Origin: Rhodoglobus sp.
GTDB lineage: Bacteria > Actinomycetota > Actinomycetes > Actinomycetales > Microbacteriaceae
Direction: 5' to 3'
DNA length: 64,000 nucleotides
NCBI GenBank assembly: GCA_025464445.1
Contig: JAODLY010000027.1
Location: 1-64,000 of the forward strand
The position numbers were made by a program, and so were the translations under genes. The notes beneath the pieces were generated by a model. It was not told the DNA's origin, searched no databases, and worked only from the letters and a program-made list of their open reading frames with translations. Positions 40,001 through 47,435 of the stretch are shown here, one piece after another; position 1 is the first letter of the stretch; the number at the start of each line of letters is the position of its first letter.

Positions 40001-40895
40001 TGAGTCGGCCGTAGAGGGGCAGCACCTCGGTGTTGGCGCCGATCGAGCCCGCCGAGATCCGTCCCTTGATCGCGTCCTCGGCATCCCGGATCTCGTTCTC
40101 CCCGGACAGGAACACCAGCACGTCGCCGTCGCTTTCGCGCGCAAGCTCGTCGAGGGCGTCGTTGATGCCCTGGATCGGGTCCCGGTCCGCGCTTTGGAAA
40201 TTCAGGAGTTCAGCCTCTGCGGCCGCGATTTCCACGGCGTTTCGCGCACCGGCGGCGCCCATCTCCTGAATTTCCGAAGGCTGGGTCGGAGGTGGTGCCT
40301 CCGCGACGAGCGGCCGGTAGCGGATCTCGACGGGATAGGTGCGGCCCGAGACCTCGACGATCGGCGCACCACCGAAGTGCTTGGAGAAACTCTCCGGGTC
40401 GATCGTCGCCGAGGTGATGACGACCTTGAGCTCCGGACGGCGGGGGAGCAGCTGCTTGAGGTAGCCGAGCAGGAAGTCGACGGTGAGGCTGCGCTCGTGC
40501 GCCTCGTCGATGATGATGGCGTCGTACTTCTTCAGGTCCCGGTCACGGTGGATCTCGTTGAGCAGGATGCCGTCGGTCATGAGCTTGATCTTCGTGTCTT
40601 TGCCCACCCGGTCTGTGAACCGCACCTGGTAGCCGACGAGCTGCCCGACCTCCTGGCCCAGTTCCTCGGAGATGCGCTCGGCGATCGTGCGGGCTGCGAT
40701 CCGCCGCGGCTGGGTGTGGCCGATCGAGGAGTAGCCGAGCTCGAGCAGCATCTTCGGCAGCTGGGTCGTCTTGCCCGATCCCGTGGCCCCGGCGACGATC
40801 ACCACCTGGTTGTCCCGGATGGCGCGCGAGATGTCGTCCCGGCGCTGGCTGACGGGCAGCTCGGGCGGGTAGACGATGGCGAGGGTCTCAGGCAT
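37041..40895 (-). CDS. hrpA: ATP-dependent RNA helicase HrpA (DEAH box)
   Basis: This 1284-residue protein starts at ATG 40895 with GGAAGG upstream; the 22-residue ORF-track extension is rejected. The helicase core is residues ~1-600: Walker A GATGSGKTTQLPK, motif Ia TQPRRIAAR, DEAH in IIIDEAHERS, SAT in VITSATID, and motif VI QRSGRSGR. HA2 and OB-fold regions follow, then the long C-terminal DUF3418 region (EPGAEDDGVTVAVPLPLL, AALFEDCMAACIDAVIGDR) diagnostic of HrpA over HrpB. It acts on RNA in the cytoplasm, in mRNA processing and resolution of stalled or collided ribosomes. Monocistronic. Confidence 0.95.
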   Translation of the reverse strand: MPETLAIVYPPELPVSQRRDDISRAIRDNQVVIVAGATGSGKTTQLPKMLLELGYSSIGHTQPRRIAARTIAERISEELGQEVGQLVGYQVRFTDRVGKDTKIKLMTDGILLNEIHRDRDLKKYDAIIIDEAHERSLTVDFLLGYLKQLLPRRPELKVVITSATIDPESFSKHFGGAPIVEVSGRTYPVEIRYRPLVAEAPPPTQPSEIQEMGAAGARNAVEIAAAEAELLNFQSADRDPIQGINDALDELARESDGDVLVFLSGENEIRDAEDAIKGRISAGSIGANTEVLPLYGRLSAADQHRVFQPSAVAGTRRRIVLATNVAETSLTVPGIRYVIDAGTARISRYSVRSKIQRLPIEAISQASANQRSGRSGRTSDGIAIRLYSEEDFARRPEFTEPEILRTNLAAVILQMISLGLGDIASFPFLQPPDSRGIKDGLDLLRELGAVEAGGANEPRITRVGKQLSQLPIDPRLARMVVESKQHATTREVMAIVAALSIQDPRERPLERRAQADQQHARFVDPTSDFITLLNLWNYLEEKQTELSGNAFRRLVKSEYLNYLRVREWQDVFRQLSRMAKPLGLVVGDPHANPDGIHRSLLSGLLSQIGLKDAAKKDYVGARQSRFVIFPGSALAKKQPAAIMSAELVETSRLFARVNGAIDPAWAEPIAGELAKRTYSEPHWEKKQGSVVAYERVTLYGVPIIVKRRVQFSRIDPQYARELFIRHALVEGEWESSQAFDRANRQLRKELAELEERTRRRDILYDDEAIFDFYNRRIPGDVASTRDFEGWWKKARAETPDLLTMTAENLVAEDAAELDEDAFPSTWAQGDQTLALGYRFEPGAEDDGVTVAVPLPLLAGLKKDGFDWQVPGLREELVTALIKSLPKNIRRNVVPAADWARKLLAAAPVASTATLTDFLAREIAAQTFTPVTSADFDLERVPAHLRVTFAVQDDRGKTVATGKVLSALQASLKPVARESVARVVEMPRDNLERAGLTTWDFESLDRSRDVKHGGNTIRAYPALVDEGSSVSIRLMSTAEDQAAAHRPGVRRLLLLGIPSPTGYVQEHLTTQEKLVLAQSPYRTTAALFEDCMAACIDAVIGDREIWTRAEFEKARDAVSAGIVDSLFETVALVSRIVAKSRDADKAIRAATNISLLGPLGDARQQLDHLVWANQSGPGFVAATGLERLRRIPVYLDGLSYRVGKLAENSSRDRAWMSEVQLATERYRAAGGELPLPVGAEPRIVRVRWMLEELRLSLFAQQLPTAEPVSLQRITKALSDWKALSD

Positions 40896-40936
40896 CAGCC
40901 TTCCATCGTAAGGCCGCCCTGTGCTGCAATAGGCGA

Positions 40937-41716
40937 GTGATGAGATTGCCCATTGCGGCACGGGCTCCGCTGCTCCACGTCGCGGAGGAGCGCGGGGAGG
41001 GGCCGACCGTGGTACTCATCCACGGGGTCGCCTCATCCTCTGTCACCTTCCAGAACGTCTTTCCCCTCATCGAGGACAGGCATCGCTGCATCGCCATCGA
41101 CCTGCTCGGCTTCGGCGGGTCTCCCGCGCCAGAGACATCGGAGTACACGCTTACGGAGCACACCGCAGCGATCGAACGGACCGTGGCATCCCTCCGGCTG
41201 AAAGAGCCATTCACCCTGGTCGGCCATTCGATGGGTTCGCTCATCGGGGCGCGGTTCGCCGCACGCTACCCGAGGCGGGTCTCCAAGCTCGTGCTCGTGA
41301 GCCCGCCGGTGTACCTCTCGCCGCAGGAGCTGACGGACAGGTTGGAACGCGCGAAACTGGACATGCACCTCAAGGCTTACCAGTACTTCCGCGAGAACAG
41401 GGAGTTCACGCTGCGTCATGCGCAGGTCGTGGAGCGGTTTCTGCCGATCCCCAAGGCCATGGACATCAACGAGCGCAACTGGACGCCGTTCGTGAAGTCA
41501 CTGCAGAACTCGATCGAGTCGCAGACCACCATCAGCGACCTCGCGGCCGTGAAGTCGCCGGTAGAGGTGGTCTACGGCGATCTCGACGAGTTCCACTCCG
41601 AGGGCGTGCTGCGTATCGTCGCCCGCATGAGTGGCGTCACAGTTCACCGGGTCAGGGGAACCGATCACCTCATCGGCAAGCGCCTGGCGAGGGTTGTGGC
41701 ATCCGCGATCGGCTGA
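40937..41716 (+). CDS. Alpha/beta hydrolase
   Basis: This ~259-residue hydrolase has VVLIHGVASSSVTFQNVFPLIEDRHRCIAIDLLGFGGSP, the nucleophile Ser in LVGHSMGSLIGARFAARYP, the acid in VVYGDLDEFH, and the catalytic His in VRGTDHLIGKR. It is closest in layout to 2-hydroxymuconate-semialdehyde hydrolase/BphD-like proteins, but the substrate is unknown. The start GTG 40937 or ATG 40940 cannot be resolved. It is divergent from hrpA across 41 bp. Confidence 0.87.
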   Translation: MMRLPIAARAPLLHVAEERGEGPTVVLIHGVASSSVTFQNVFPLIEDRHRCIAIDLLGFGGSPAPETSEYTLTEHTAAIERTVASLRLKEPFTLVGHSMGSLIGARFAARYPRRVSKLVLVSPPVYLSPQELTDRLERAKLDMHLKAYQYFRENREFTLRHAQVVERFLPIPKAMDINERNWTPFVKSLQNSIESQTTISDLAAVKSPVEVVYGDLDEFHSEGVLRIVARMSGVTVHRVRGTDHLIGKRLARVVASAIG

Positions 41717-41742
41717 GCGGCGTGCGTTCCGCGAGCCGAAAG

Positions 41743-41748
41743 TAAGCT
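41743..41748 (+). promoter_or_regulatory. -10 element (TAAGCT) of the leaderless prp operon
   Basis: TAAGCT is followed by 6 nt and GTG 41755, implying that prpD is translated from the 5' end of the operon transcript. Confidence 0.5.
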
Positions 41749-41754
41749 GACTGG

Positions 41755-43266
41755 GTGCAACTTCATGAGGTAAGGGTCCACCGCAGCGACGAGAACCTGC
41801 CCCGAGAGGGCCAGCTGGCCTGGAAGATCGCCGAGGTCGCGTCCGAGCGGATCGAGCCCACGGATGAGGTGGCCGAGATGGTCATCAACCGCATCATCGA
41901 CAACGCGGCCGTCGCCACCGCATCCCTGACGCGTTCGCCGGTGATCGCCGCGCGGGCGCAGGCCGAGGCGCATCCCGTGTCCCGTAACGGTTCGGGCGGC
42001 ACAGTGTTCGGCAGCGGCCAGAAGACGAGCCCGGAGTGGGCGGCCTGGGCCAACGGGGTCGCGGTGCGCGAGCTGGACTTCCACGACACGTTCCTGGCCG
42101 CGGAGTATTCGCACCCGGGAGACAACATCCCGCCCATCCTCGCGGTGGCCCAGCACACCGGCGCGACGGGCGCCGAACTGCTGCGCGGCATCGTCACGGG
42201 TTACGAGATCCAGATCGACCTCGTGAAGGCGATAAGCCTGCACGCCCACAAGATCGACCATGTCGCGCACCTCGGGCCTTCGGCGGCGGCCGGCATCGGC
42301 ACCCTGCTCGGCCTCGACACGGGAACGATCTTCCAATCGATCGGGCAGGCACTGCACACCACGACGGCGACCCGCCAGTCGCGCAAGGGCGAGATCTCCA
42401 CCTGGAAGGCCTACGCCCCCGCCTTTGCCGGCAAGATGGCCGTCGAGGCCGTCGACAGGGCGATGCGCGGCCAGACAAGCCCCACCCCGATCTACGAGGG
42501 CGAGGACGGCGTCATCGCGTGGCTGCTCGACGGCCCGGATGCCCGGTACGAGGTTCCCCTGCCCGAAGCCGGCGAGGCGCGCACCGCCATCCTCGACAGC
42601 TACACGAAAGAGCACTCCGCCGAATACCAGGCGCAGGCGTGGGTCGACCTGGCGCGCAAGCTCAAGCACGAGCATCCCGGGCTGTCCGAGGCGACGATCA
42701 CCAGGGTGGTGCTGCACACCAGCCATCACACCCACTTCGTCATCGGCTCGGGAGCCAACGATCCGCAGAAGTACGATCCGGCGGCCAGCCGCGAGACCCT
42801 GGACCACTCGCTTCCCTACATCTTCACCGTCGCACTGCAGGACGGCGAGTGGCACCACGAACGTTCCTACGCCCCCGAGCGCGCCGCCCGCGCCGACACT
42901 GTCGCGCTGTGGAAACGCGTGAGAACCGTCGAGGGCGAGGAATGGACGCGTCGCTATCACTCGAAGGAGGACACCGACCAGGCCTTCGGCGGCCGGGTCG
43001 AGATCGAGCTGACCGACGGGTCGCGCATCGTCGAGGAGATCGCGGTCGCCGACGCCCACCCGCTGGGGGCGAGGCCGTTCGGGCGTGAGCAGTACATCCA
43101 GAAGTTCCGCGTGCTCGCCGAGGGTGTGCTCGCCACGAAGGAGATCGAGCGCTTCCTCGACACGGCGCAGTCTCTCGCCTCGCTCACCGACCTCTCCGGG
43201 CTCACCGTCAACGGTGGCGCATTAACCGGCAACAGGTCCGCGATCACCCCGAAGGGAATCTTCTGA
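41755..43266 (+). CDS. prpD: 2-methylcitrate dehydratase (MmgE/PrpD family)
   Basis: This 503-residue PrpD dehydrates 2-methylcitrate to 2-methyl-cis-aconitate in the methylcitrate cycle. Family blocks are [51 protein letters not shown] (the conserved 'LDFxDT...HPxD' region), [58 protein letters not shown] and [21 protein letters not shown]. It is the first gene of prpD-prpB-prpC; the stop overlaps the prpB start (TGATG). No PrpR-type activator is adjacent. Confidence 0.95.
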   Translation: MQLHEVRVHRSDENLPREGQLAWKIAEVASERIEPTDEVAEMVINRIIDNAAVATASLTRSPVIAARAQAEAHPVSRNGSGGTVFGSGQKTSPEWAAWANGVAVRELDFHDTFLAAEYSHPGDNIPPILAVAQHTGATGAELLRGIVTGYEIQIDLVKAISLHAHKIDHVAHLGPSAAAGIGTLLGLDTGTIFQSIGQALHTTTATRQSRKGEISTWKAYAPAFAGKMAVEAVDRAMRGQTSPTPIYEGEDGVIAWLLDGPDARYEVPLPEAGEARTAILDSYTKEHSAEYQAQAWVDLARKLKHEHPGLSEATITRVVLHTSHHTHFVIGSGANDPQKYDPAASRETLDHSLPYIFTVALQDGEWHHERSYAPERAARADTVALWKRVRTVEGEEWTRRYHSKEDTDQAFGGRVEIELTDGSRIVEEIAVADAHPLGARPFGREQYIQKFRVLAEGVLATKEIERFLDTAQSLASLTDLSGLTVNGGALTGNRSAITPKGIF

Positions 43267-44159
43267 TGCTGTACTCCACGGTCACCCCGGCCGAGAAGCG
43301 TGCCGCTTTCCGCGCGCAGCTCGCGAGCGGCGAGCTGCTGCGCTTCCCTGGCGCGTTCAACCCGCTTTCGGCGAAGCTCATCCAGGACAAGGGTTTCGAG
43401 GGCGTCTACATCTCGGGCGCGGTGATCGCCGCGGACCTCGGGCTTCCGGATGTCGGGCTCACGACGCTCACCGAGGTCGCCACTCGGGGCCGCCAGATCG
43501 CCCGCATGACCGACCTCCCGACCCTCATCGACGCGGACACCGGCTTCGGCGAGCCGATGAACGTCGCACGCACCGTGCAGGATCTCGAGGATGCCGGGGT
43601 CGCCGGCCTGCACATCGAGGACCAGGTGAATCCCAAGCGCTGCGGCCACCTCGATGGCAAGGCCGTTGTGGACACCGACACGGCGCTCAAGCGCATCCGT
43701 GCGGCGGCGGATGCCCGGCGCGACCCGAACCTGCTCATCATGGCGCGCACCGACATCCGGGCGATCGACGGCCTGCAGGCGGCCATCGACAGGGCGAAGC
43801 AGCTCGTGGATGCCGGCGCGGACGCGATCTTCCCCGAGGCGATGGCCGACCTCAGCGAGTTCGAGGCGGTGCGCAAGGCCATCGATGTGCCGATGCTGGC
43901 AAACATGACAGAGTTCGGCAAGAGCGACCTGTTCACGACGCAGCAGTTGAAGGATGTCGGGGTGAATATCGTGATCTACCCGGTGTCGCTTCTGCGGCTC
44001 GCGATGGGCGCCGCCGAGCGCGGCCTGGACACGCTCGTGGTGCAGGGCACACTGAAGTCGACAGTGGAAGACATGCAGACCCGCGCCCGGTTGTACGAAC
44101 TGCTCGACTACGAGGGCTACACGGCGTTCGACACCTCGGTGTTCAACTTCAGCCTGTAG
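43266..44159 (+). CDS. prpB: 2-methylisocitrate lyase
   Basis: This 297-residue enzyme of the isocitrate lyase/PEP mutase superfamily cleaves 2-methylisocitrate to pyruvate and succinate. The catalytic-loop Cys motif is KRCGH (NPKRCGHLDGK); metal-binding residues are in LIDADTGFGEP and GLHIEDQ. RTDIRAIDGLQAAIDRAK, ADAIFPEAM and LANMTEFGKSDL are the usual PrpB blocks, and KRCGH is shared with the methylisocitrate branch. ATG overlaps the prpD stop by one base. Confidence 0.95.
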   Translation: MLYSTVTPAEKRAAFRAQLASGELLRFPGAFNPLSAKLIQDKGFEGVYISGAVIAADLGLPDVGLTTLTEVATRGRQIARMTDLPTLIDADTGFGEPMNVARTVQDLEDAGVAGLHIEDQVNPKRCGHLDGKAVVDTDTALKRIRAAADARRDPNLLIMARTDIRAIDGLQAAIDRAKQLVDAGADAIFPEAMADLSEFEAVRKAIDVPMLANMTEFGKSDLFTTQQLKDVGVNIVIYPVSLLRLAMGAAERGLDTLVVQGTLKSTVEDMQTRARLYELLDYEGYTAFDTSVFNFSL

Positions 44160-44197
44160 TCGTACTGTGTTGAACGAATCCCCACGAAGGAGCACCG

Positions 44198-45337
44198 ATG
44201 CCTGATACCGACATTCACAAGGGACTCGCGGGGGTCGTCGTCGACACCACCTCGGTCTCCAAGGTCAACCCGGACACGAACTCGCTGCTGTACAGGGGTT
44301 ACCCCGTGCAGGAGCTCGCGGCGAACTGCACGTTCGAGGAGGTCGCCTACCTGCTCTGGAACGGTGAGCTGCCCGACGCGAAACAGCTCGCCGAGTTCGA
44401 GACGCGCGAGCGATCGCTGCGCCAGCTCGACGAACGGGTCAAGCGGGTGATCGACGACCTGCCGGTCGAAGCGCATCCGATGGATCTGGTGCGCACCGCC
44501 GTGAGCGTGCTCGGCGCGATCGACCCCACCCTCAACCAGGAGGGCGGAACCATCGACCGCACGCTCAACGAGGGTCGCGCGATGTACCTGCTCGCACAGC
44601 TGCCCACCATCGTGGCCTACATCCAGCGCCGCCGCAGGGGCGAGCACCTCATGGAGCCGCGGGACGATCTGGGCTATTCGGCGAACTTCCTGTTCATGAC
44701 GTTCGGCGACGTGCCGGACGAGGTCGTGGTGAACGCTTTCGACGTGTCGATGATCCTCTACGCCGAGCACTCGTTCAACGCGTCCACATTCACCGCCCGC
44801 GTCATCACTTCGACGCTCGCCGACCTGTACTCGGCTGTCGTCGGTGCCATCGGCGCGCTCAAGGGCCCGCTGCACGGCGGCGCGAACGAGGCAGTGATGC
44901 ATGCATTCGACGAGATCGGCACAGCTGACAAAGCGGCCGCCTGGCTCGATACCGCTCTCGCAGGCAAGCGCAAGATCATGGGCTTCGGGCACCGCGTCTA
45001 CAAGCGCGGCGACTCCAGGGTGCCCACGATGAAAGCGGCGCTCGACACGCTCGTCGTCGAGTACAAACAGCCAGAACTGCTCGCGCTGTATGACGCACTC
45101 GAGCAGGCGATGGCGTCGCGCAAGAACATCCTGCCCAATCTCGACTACCCGAGCGGGCCCGCGTACCACCTCATCGGATTCGACACCGAGCTGTTCACGC
45201 CCCTGTTCGTCGCCTCGCGAGTGACCGGCTGGACCGCGCACATCATGGAGCAGCTCGAATCGAACGCGCTCATTCGGCCGCTGAGCGAGTACGTCGGCCC
45301 CGCGGAGCGGCACGTTCCGGCTGGCGGTGCCGACTGA
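44198..45337 (+). CDS. prpC: 2-methylcitrate synthase / citrate synthase
   Basis: This 379-residue type II-like citrate synthase of the short actinobacterial form condenses propionyl-CoA with oxaloacetate. Catalytic His and Asp lie in LYAEHSFNASTFTAR, GPLHGGANEAV and IMGFGHRVYKRGDSR. VSKVNPDTNSLLYRGYPVQELA is the usual opening. AAGGAG precedes the ATG; TACTGT at 44162 onward could be an internal promoter. Its place after prpDB supports the methylcitrate role over a housekeeping gltA. Confidence 0.93.
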   Translation: MPDTDIHKGLAGVVVDTTSVSKVNPDTNSLLYRGYPVQELAANCTFEEVAYLLWNGELPDAKQLAEFETRERSLRQLDERVKRVIDDLPVEAHPMDLVRTAVSVLGAIDPTLNQEGGTIDRTLNEGRAMYLLAQLPTIVAYIQRRRRGEHLMEPRDDLGYSANFLFMTFGDVPDEVVVNAFDVSMILYAEHSFNASTFTARVITSTLADLYSAVVGAIGALKGPLHGGANEAVMHAFDEIGTADKAAAWLDTALAGKRKIMGFGHRVYKRGDSRVPTMKAALDTLVVEYKQPELLALYDALEQAMASRKNILPNLDYPSGPAYHLIGFDTELFTPLFVASRVTGWTAHIMEQLESNALIRPLSEYVGPAERHVPAGGAD

Positions 45338-45346
45338 CGACCGGCT

Positions 45347-45352
45347 TAGCAT
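45347..45352 (+). promoter_or_regulatory. -10 element (TAGCAT) of leaderless AKR gene
   Basis: TAGCAT is followed by 6 nt and ATG 45359. Confidence 0.5.
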
Positions 45353-45358
45353 GGGAGT

Positions 45359-46189
45359 ATGACTGTTCCCACTATCGCTCTCAATGACGGCCGCACAATT
45401 CCGCAACTCGGTTTCGGGGTGTTTCGCGTCGACCCTGAGCAGACCGAGCGGATCGTCACGGATGCCCTCGAGGTCGGCTATCGCCACATCGACACGGCCG
45501 CGATCTACGGCAACGAGGTCGGCGTCGGCAAGGCGATCGAGGCGTCCGGCATCCCGCGCGATGAGCTGTTCGTCACGACGAAGCTGTACAACTCCGACCA
45601 GGGCAGGCAGTCCGCGTTCGACGCGATCGACCTGAGCCTGGAGAGGCTCGGCCTTGAGAGTGTCGACCTCTACCTCATCCACTGGCCGGTGCCCTCGCGG
45701 GACCTGTTCGTGGAGAGCTGGCTCGCGCTCGAGGAGATCAAGGCCGCGGGCAAAACGGCGTCGATCGGGGTGTCGAACTTTAGGGTGCAGGACCTCGAGC
45801 GGGTGATCAAGGAGAGCTCGACGACTCCCGCGGTGAACCAGATCGAACTGCATCCTGCATTCACCCAGGTCGAGCTGCGAGCCGTGGATGCCTCCTACGG
45901 GGTCGCGACCGAATCGTGGGGGCCGCTAGGCCACGCGAAGGTCAACCTCATGGACGAGGGACCGATCGCGGCGGCCGCGGCCGCGCACGGTGTCGCGCCC
46001 GCCCAGGCGATCATCCGCTGGCACATCCAGCACGGCCTCGTCGTGATCCCCAAGTCGAACGATCGCGGCCGCATGGCCCAGAACTTCGACGTCTTCGGGT
46101 TCGAGCTCACGCCCTCCGAGATGGACGCGATCGATGGCCTCGACACCGGCGTGCGCGTCGGCGGCGACCCGAGCCTGGTCGGGGCCTGA
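45359..46189 (+). CDS. Aldo/keto reductase, 2,5-diketo-D-gluconate reductase-like (AKR5 type)
   Basis: In this 276-residue AKR, TIALNDGRTIPQLGFGVFRVDPEQTERIV is the AKR5 opening, VGYRHIDTAAIYGNEVGVG holds Asp/Tyr, FVTTKLYNSDQG the Lys and VDLYLIHWPVPS the His. ASIGVSNFRVQDLERVIKESSTTPAVNQIELHPAFTQVELR is the signature block, and VVIPKSNDRGRMAQNFDVFGFEL binds NADPH. Typical substrates are small ketones and aldehydes. Single gene, probably leaderless, with a regulator gene downstream. Confidence 0.92.
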   Translation: MTVPTIALNDGRTIPQLGFGVFRVDPEQTERIVTDALEVGYRHIDTAAIYGNEVGVGKAIEASGIPRDELFVTTKLYNSDQGRQSAFDAIDLSLERLGLESVDLYLIHWPVPSRDLFVESWLALEEIKAAGKTASIGVSNFRVQDLERVIKESSTTPAVNQIELHPAFTQVELRAVDASYGVATESWGPLGHAKVNLMDEGPIAAAAAAHGVAPAQAIIRWHIQHGLVVIPKSNDRGRMAQNFDVFGFELTPSEMDAIDGLDTGVRVGGDPSLVGA

Positions 46190-46237
46190 GCTCCTCCTCC
46201 ACCGGGCCGCTCGTCACGGGCAACTGCTGTTTTGCTA

Positions 46238-46271
46238 TGTCAGTTCGCGCGAACGTTCGGGCGAACTGACA
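46238..46271. promoter_or_regulatory. 34-bp near-perfect palindrome upstream of ArsR-type gene
   Basis: TGTCAGTTCGC (46238-46248) and GCGAACTGACA (46261-46271) are exact 11-bp arms around a 12-bp centre that contains a smaller palindrome (CGAACGTTCG). It lies 10 bp before the GTG of the winged-helix regulator, so it is probably an autoregulatory operator. Confidence 0.7.
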
Positions 46272-46281
46272 CAGTGAAAAC

Positions 46282-46674
46282 GTGCATCCGTTTGAAGTGA
46301 TGAGCGAGCCGATCAGGCGACGCATCGTCGAGATGTTGGCCAGCGGCGAGCACCTGTCCGGCGAGATCGAGGCCGTCATCATCCACGAGTTCGGAGTCGG
46401 CAGGTCCGCGGTACAACACCATCTCGCAATTCTTCGCCGTCTCGATTGGGTCATCGTGCGCGACGACTGGAACATGCGTGGCTATCGTCTCAACGGCGAG
46501 GTCGTGACCAGGTTGGCGTCGGAGGTGCGGCGCATCCGCCGTCGCTGGAACCGGAGGATCGGGTGGGTCGACGGCGTGAAGCCGCCTGCACCGTCCAAAC
46601 TTGTCCTCAGCCGCAAGGGTCGCAGGGGGCGGGGGATGGACCCCGACGACCCGTGGCGTGTGCTCAGCGACTAG
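46282..46674 (+). CDS. ArsR-like winged-helix transcriptional regulator
   Basis: This 130-residue regulator starts with HPFEVMSEPIRRRIVEMLASGEHLSGEIEAVIIHEFGVGRSAVQHHLAILRRLDWVIVRDDW, an ArsR-type winged helix (EPIRRRIVEML..., HLAILR). The region between helices is longer than in standard ArsR (extra residues around VIIHEFGVG), and the C-terminal third is very basic (RRIRRRWNRRIG, SRKGRRGRG), which may add nonspecific DNA contact. No metal-site Cys is present. The strong palindrome just upstream suggests autoregulation. The gene is convergent with the metallo-hydrolase gene (4-nt overlap). Confidence 0.82.
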   Translation: MHPFEVMSEPIRRRIVEMLASGEHLSGEIEAVIIHEFGVGRSAVQHHLAILRRLDWVIVRDDWNMRGYRLNGEVVTRLASEVRRIRRRWNRRIGWVDGVKPPAPSKLVLSRKGRRGRGMDPDDPWRVLSD

Positions 46675-47423
46675 TCGAGCGAGACGGTGACACCGCGCGG
46701 GGTCGCCACGAGCAGGCCGGTGCCCGCGAAAGCGGCCTCGAGCTGTTCGCGTGACTCGGAGAAGTGGGTCCAGTCCTCAGTGTGCACGCCCACGACGGCG
46801 CGAGCGCCGAGGATGCCCGCGGCTCGTGCCGCGTCCGGTGAGGTGAGTGTGAGCGCGGCATCGAGCCCGGCAACCCGGGCAGCGCCCGCGAAGAGCACGG
46901 CGATCGCGACATCCGGAAACCGGCTCGCGATCTGCTCGACGAGCGGGATCGAGGCGTTGTCGCCGCTCACATAGACGGTCGGCTCGCCCGCTGCCTCCAG
47001 CACGAAACCGGTGACAGGGCCGACGAAACGTTCGCTGCCGGGCGGTCCATGAAGCGCGGGGACCGCCGTGACCGTGACCGGACCGAGGTCGTGCGTCTCC
47101 CAGGAGTCGAGACCGATCACGGATCCGCCGAACAGGTCGGCCGCGGCATCCCGGGTCGACAGCGTGGGAACGCCGGTCGCGATGAGCTCGAGGCCCTCAT
47201 AGTCGAGGTTGTCTTTGTGGCCGTGGTGGCTCAGGAGCACGGCGTCCACGGGGCCCAGGTCGGACCTGTCGAACGCGGGGCCCGCTGTCTTGACGAGCAC
47301 ACTCTCACCGGGGTCTTGGTACGAGCCGGGCGGGTCGAAAGTCGGGTCGGTGACGATGCGCAACCCCGCGTATTCGAGCACGGCGGTTGGGCCACCGATC
47401 CAGGTGATGGTCGTCGTCGACAT
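46671..47423 (-). CDS. MBL-fold metal-dependent hydrolase, UlaG-like
   Basis: This 250-residue metallo-beta-lactamase-fold protein contains [31 protein letters not shown], metal motif [15 protein letters not shown] (variant of HxHxDNLD), [17 protein letters not shown] and [13 protein letters not shown]. It resembles UlaG/UPF0173-like hydrolases (L-ascorbate-6-phosphate lactonase and N-acyl phosphatidylethanolamine PLD-like proteins). Substrate unknown. It starts ATG 47423 after TAGTCT-N6 on the minus strand, so is probably leaderless; its start is only 11 nt from the divergent DUF255 start. Confidence 0.88.
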   Translation of the reverse strand: MSTTTITWIGGPTAVLEYAGLRIVTDPTFDPPGSYQDPGESVLVKTAGPAFDRSDLGPVDAVLLSHHGHKDNLDYEGLELIATGVPTLSTRDAAADLFGGSVIGLDSWETHDLGPVTVTAVPALHGPPGSERFVGPVTGFVLEAAGEPTVYVSGDNASIPLVEQIASRFPDVAIAVLFAGAARVAGLDAALTLTSPDAARAAGILGARAVVGVHTEDWTHFSESREQLEAAFAGTGLLVATPRGVTVSLD

Positions 47424-47435
47424 ACCCTGAGACTA
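47423..47435. promoter_or_regulatory. Interlocked divergent leaderless -10 elements
   Basis: On the plus strand TACCCT (47423-47428), 6 nt, then ATG 47435. On the minus strand TAGTCT (47435-47430), 6 nt, then ATG 47423. Each -10 box shares a base with the start codon of the opposite gene, and both -35 regions must lie inside the opposite coding sequence. Confidence 0.6.

Noticed and set aside
1870-46189. Five aldo/keto reductase genes as a lineage-specific expansion or cluster
   Set aside because: They fall in different AKR subgroups and are scattered; multiple AKR genes are ordinary in actinobacteria.
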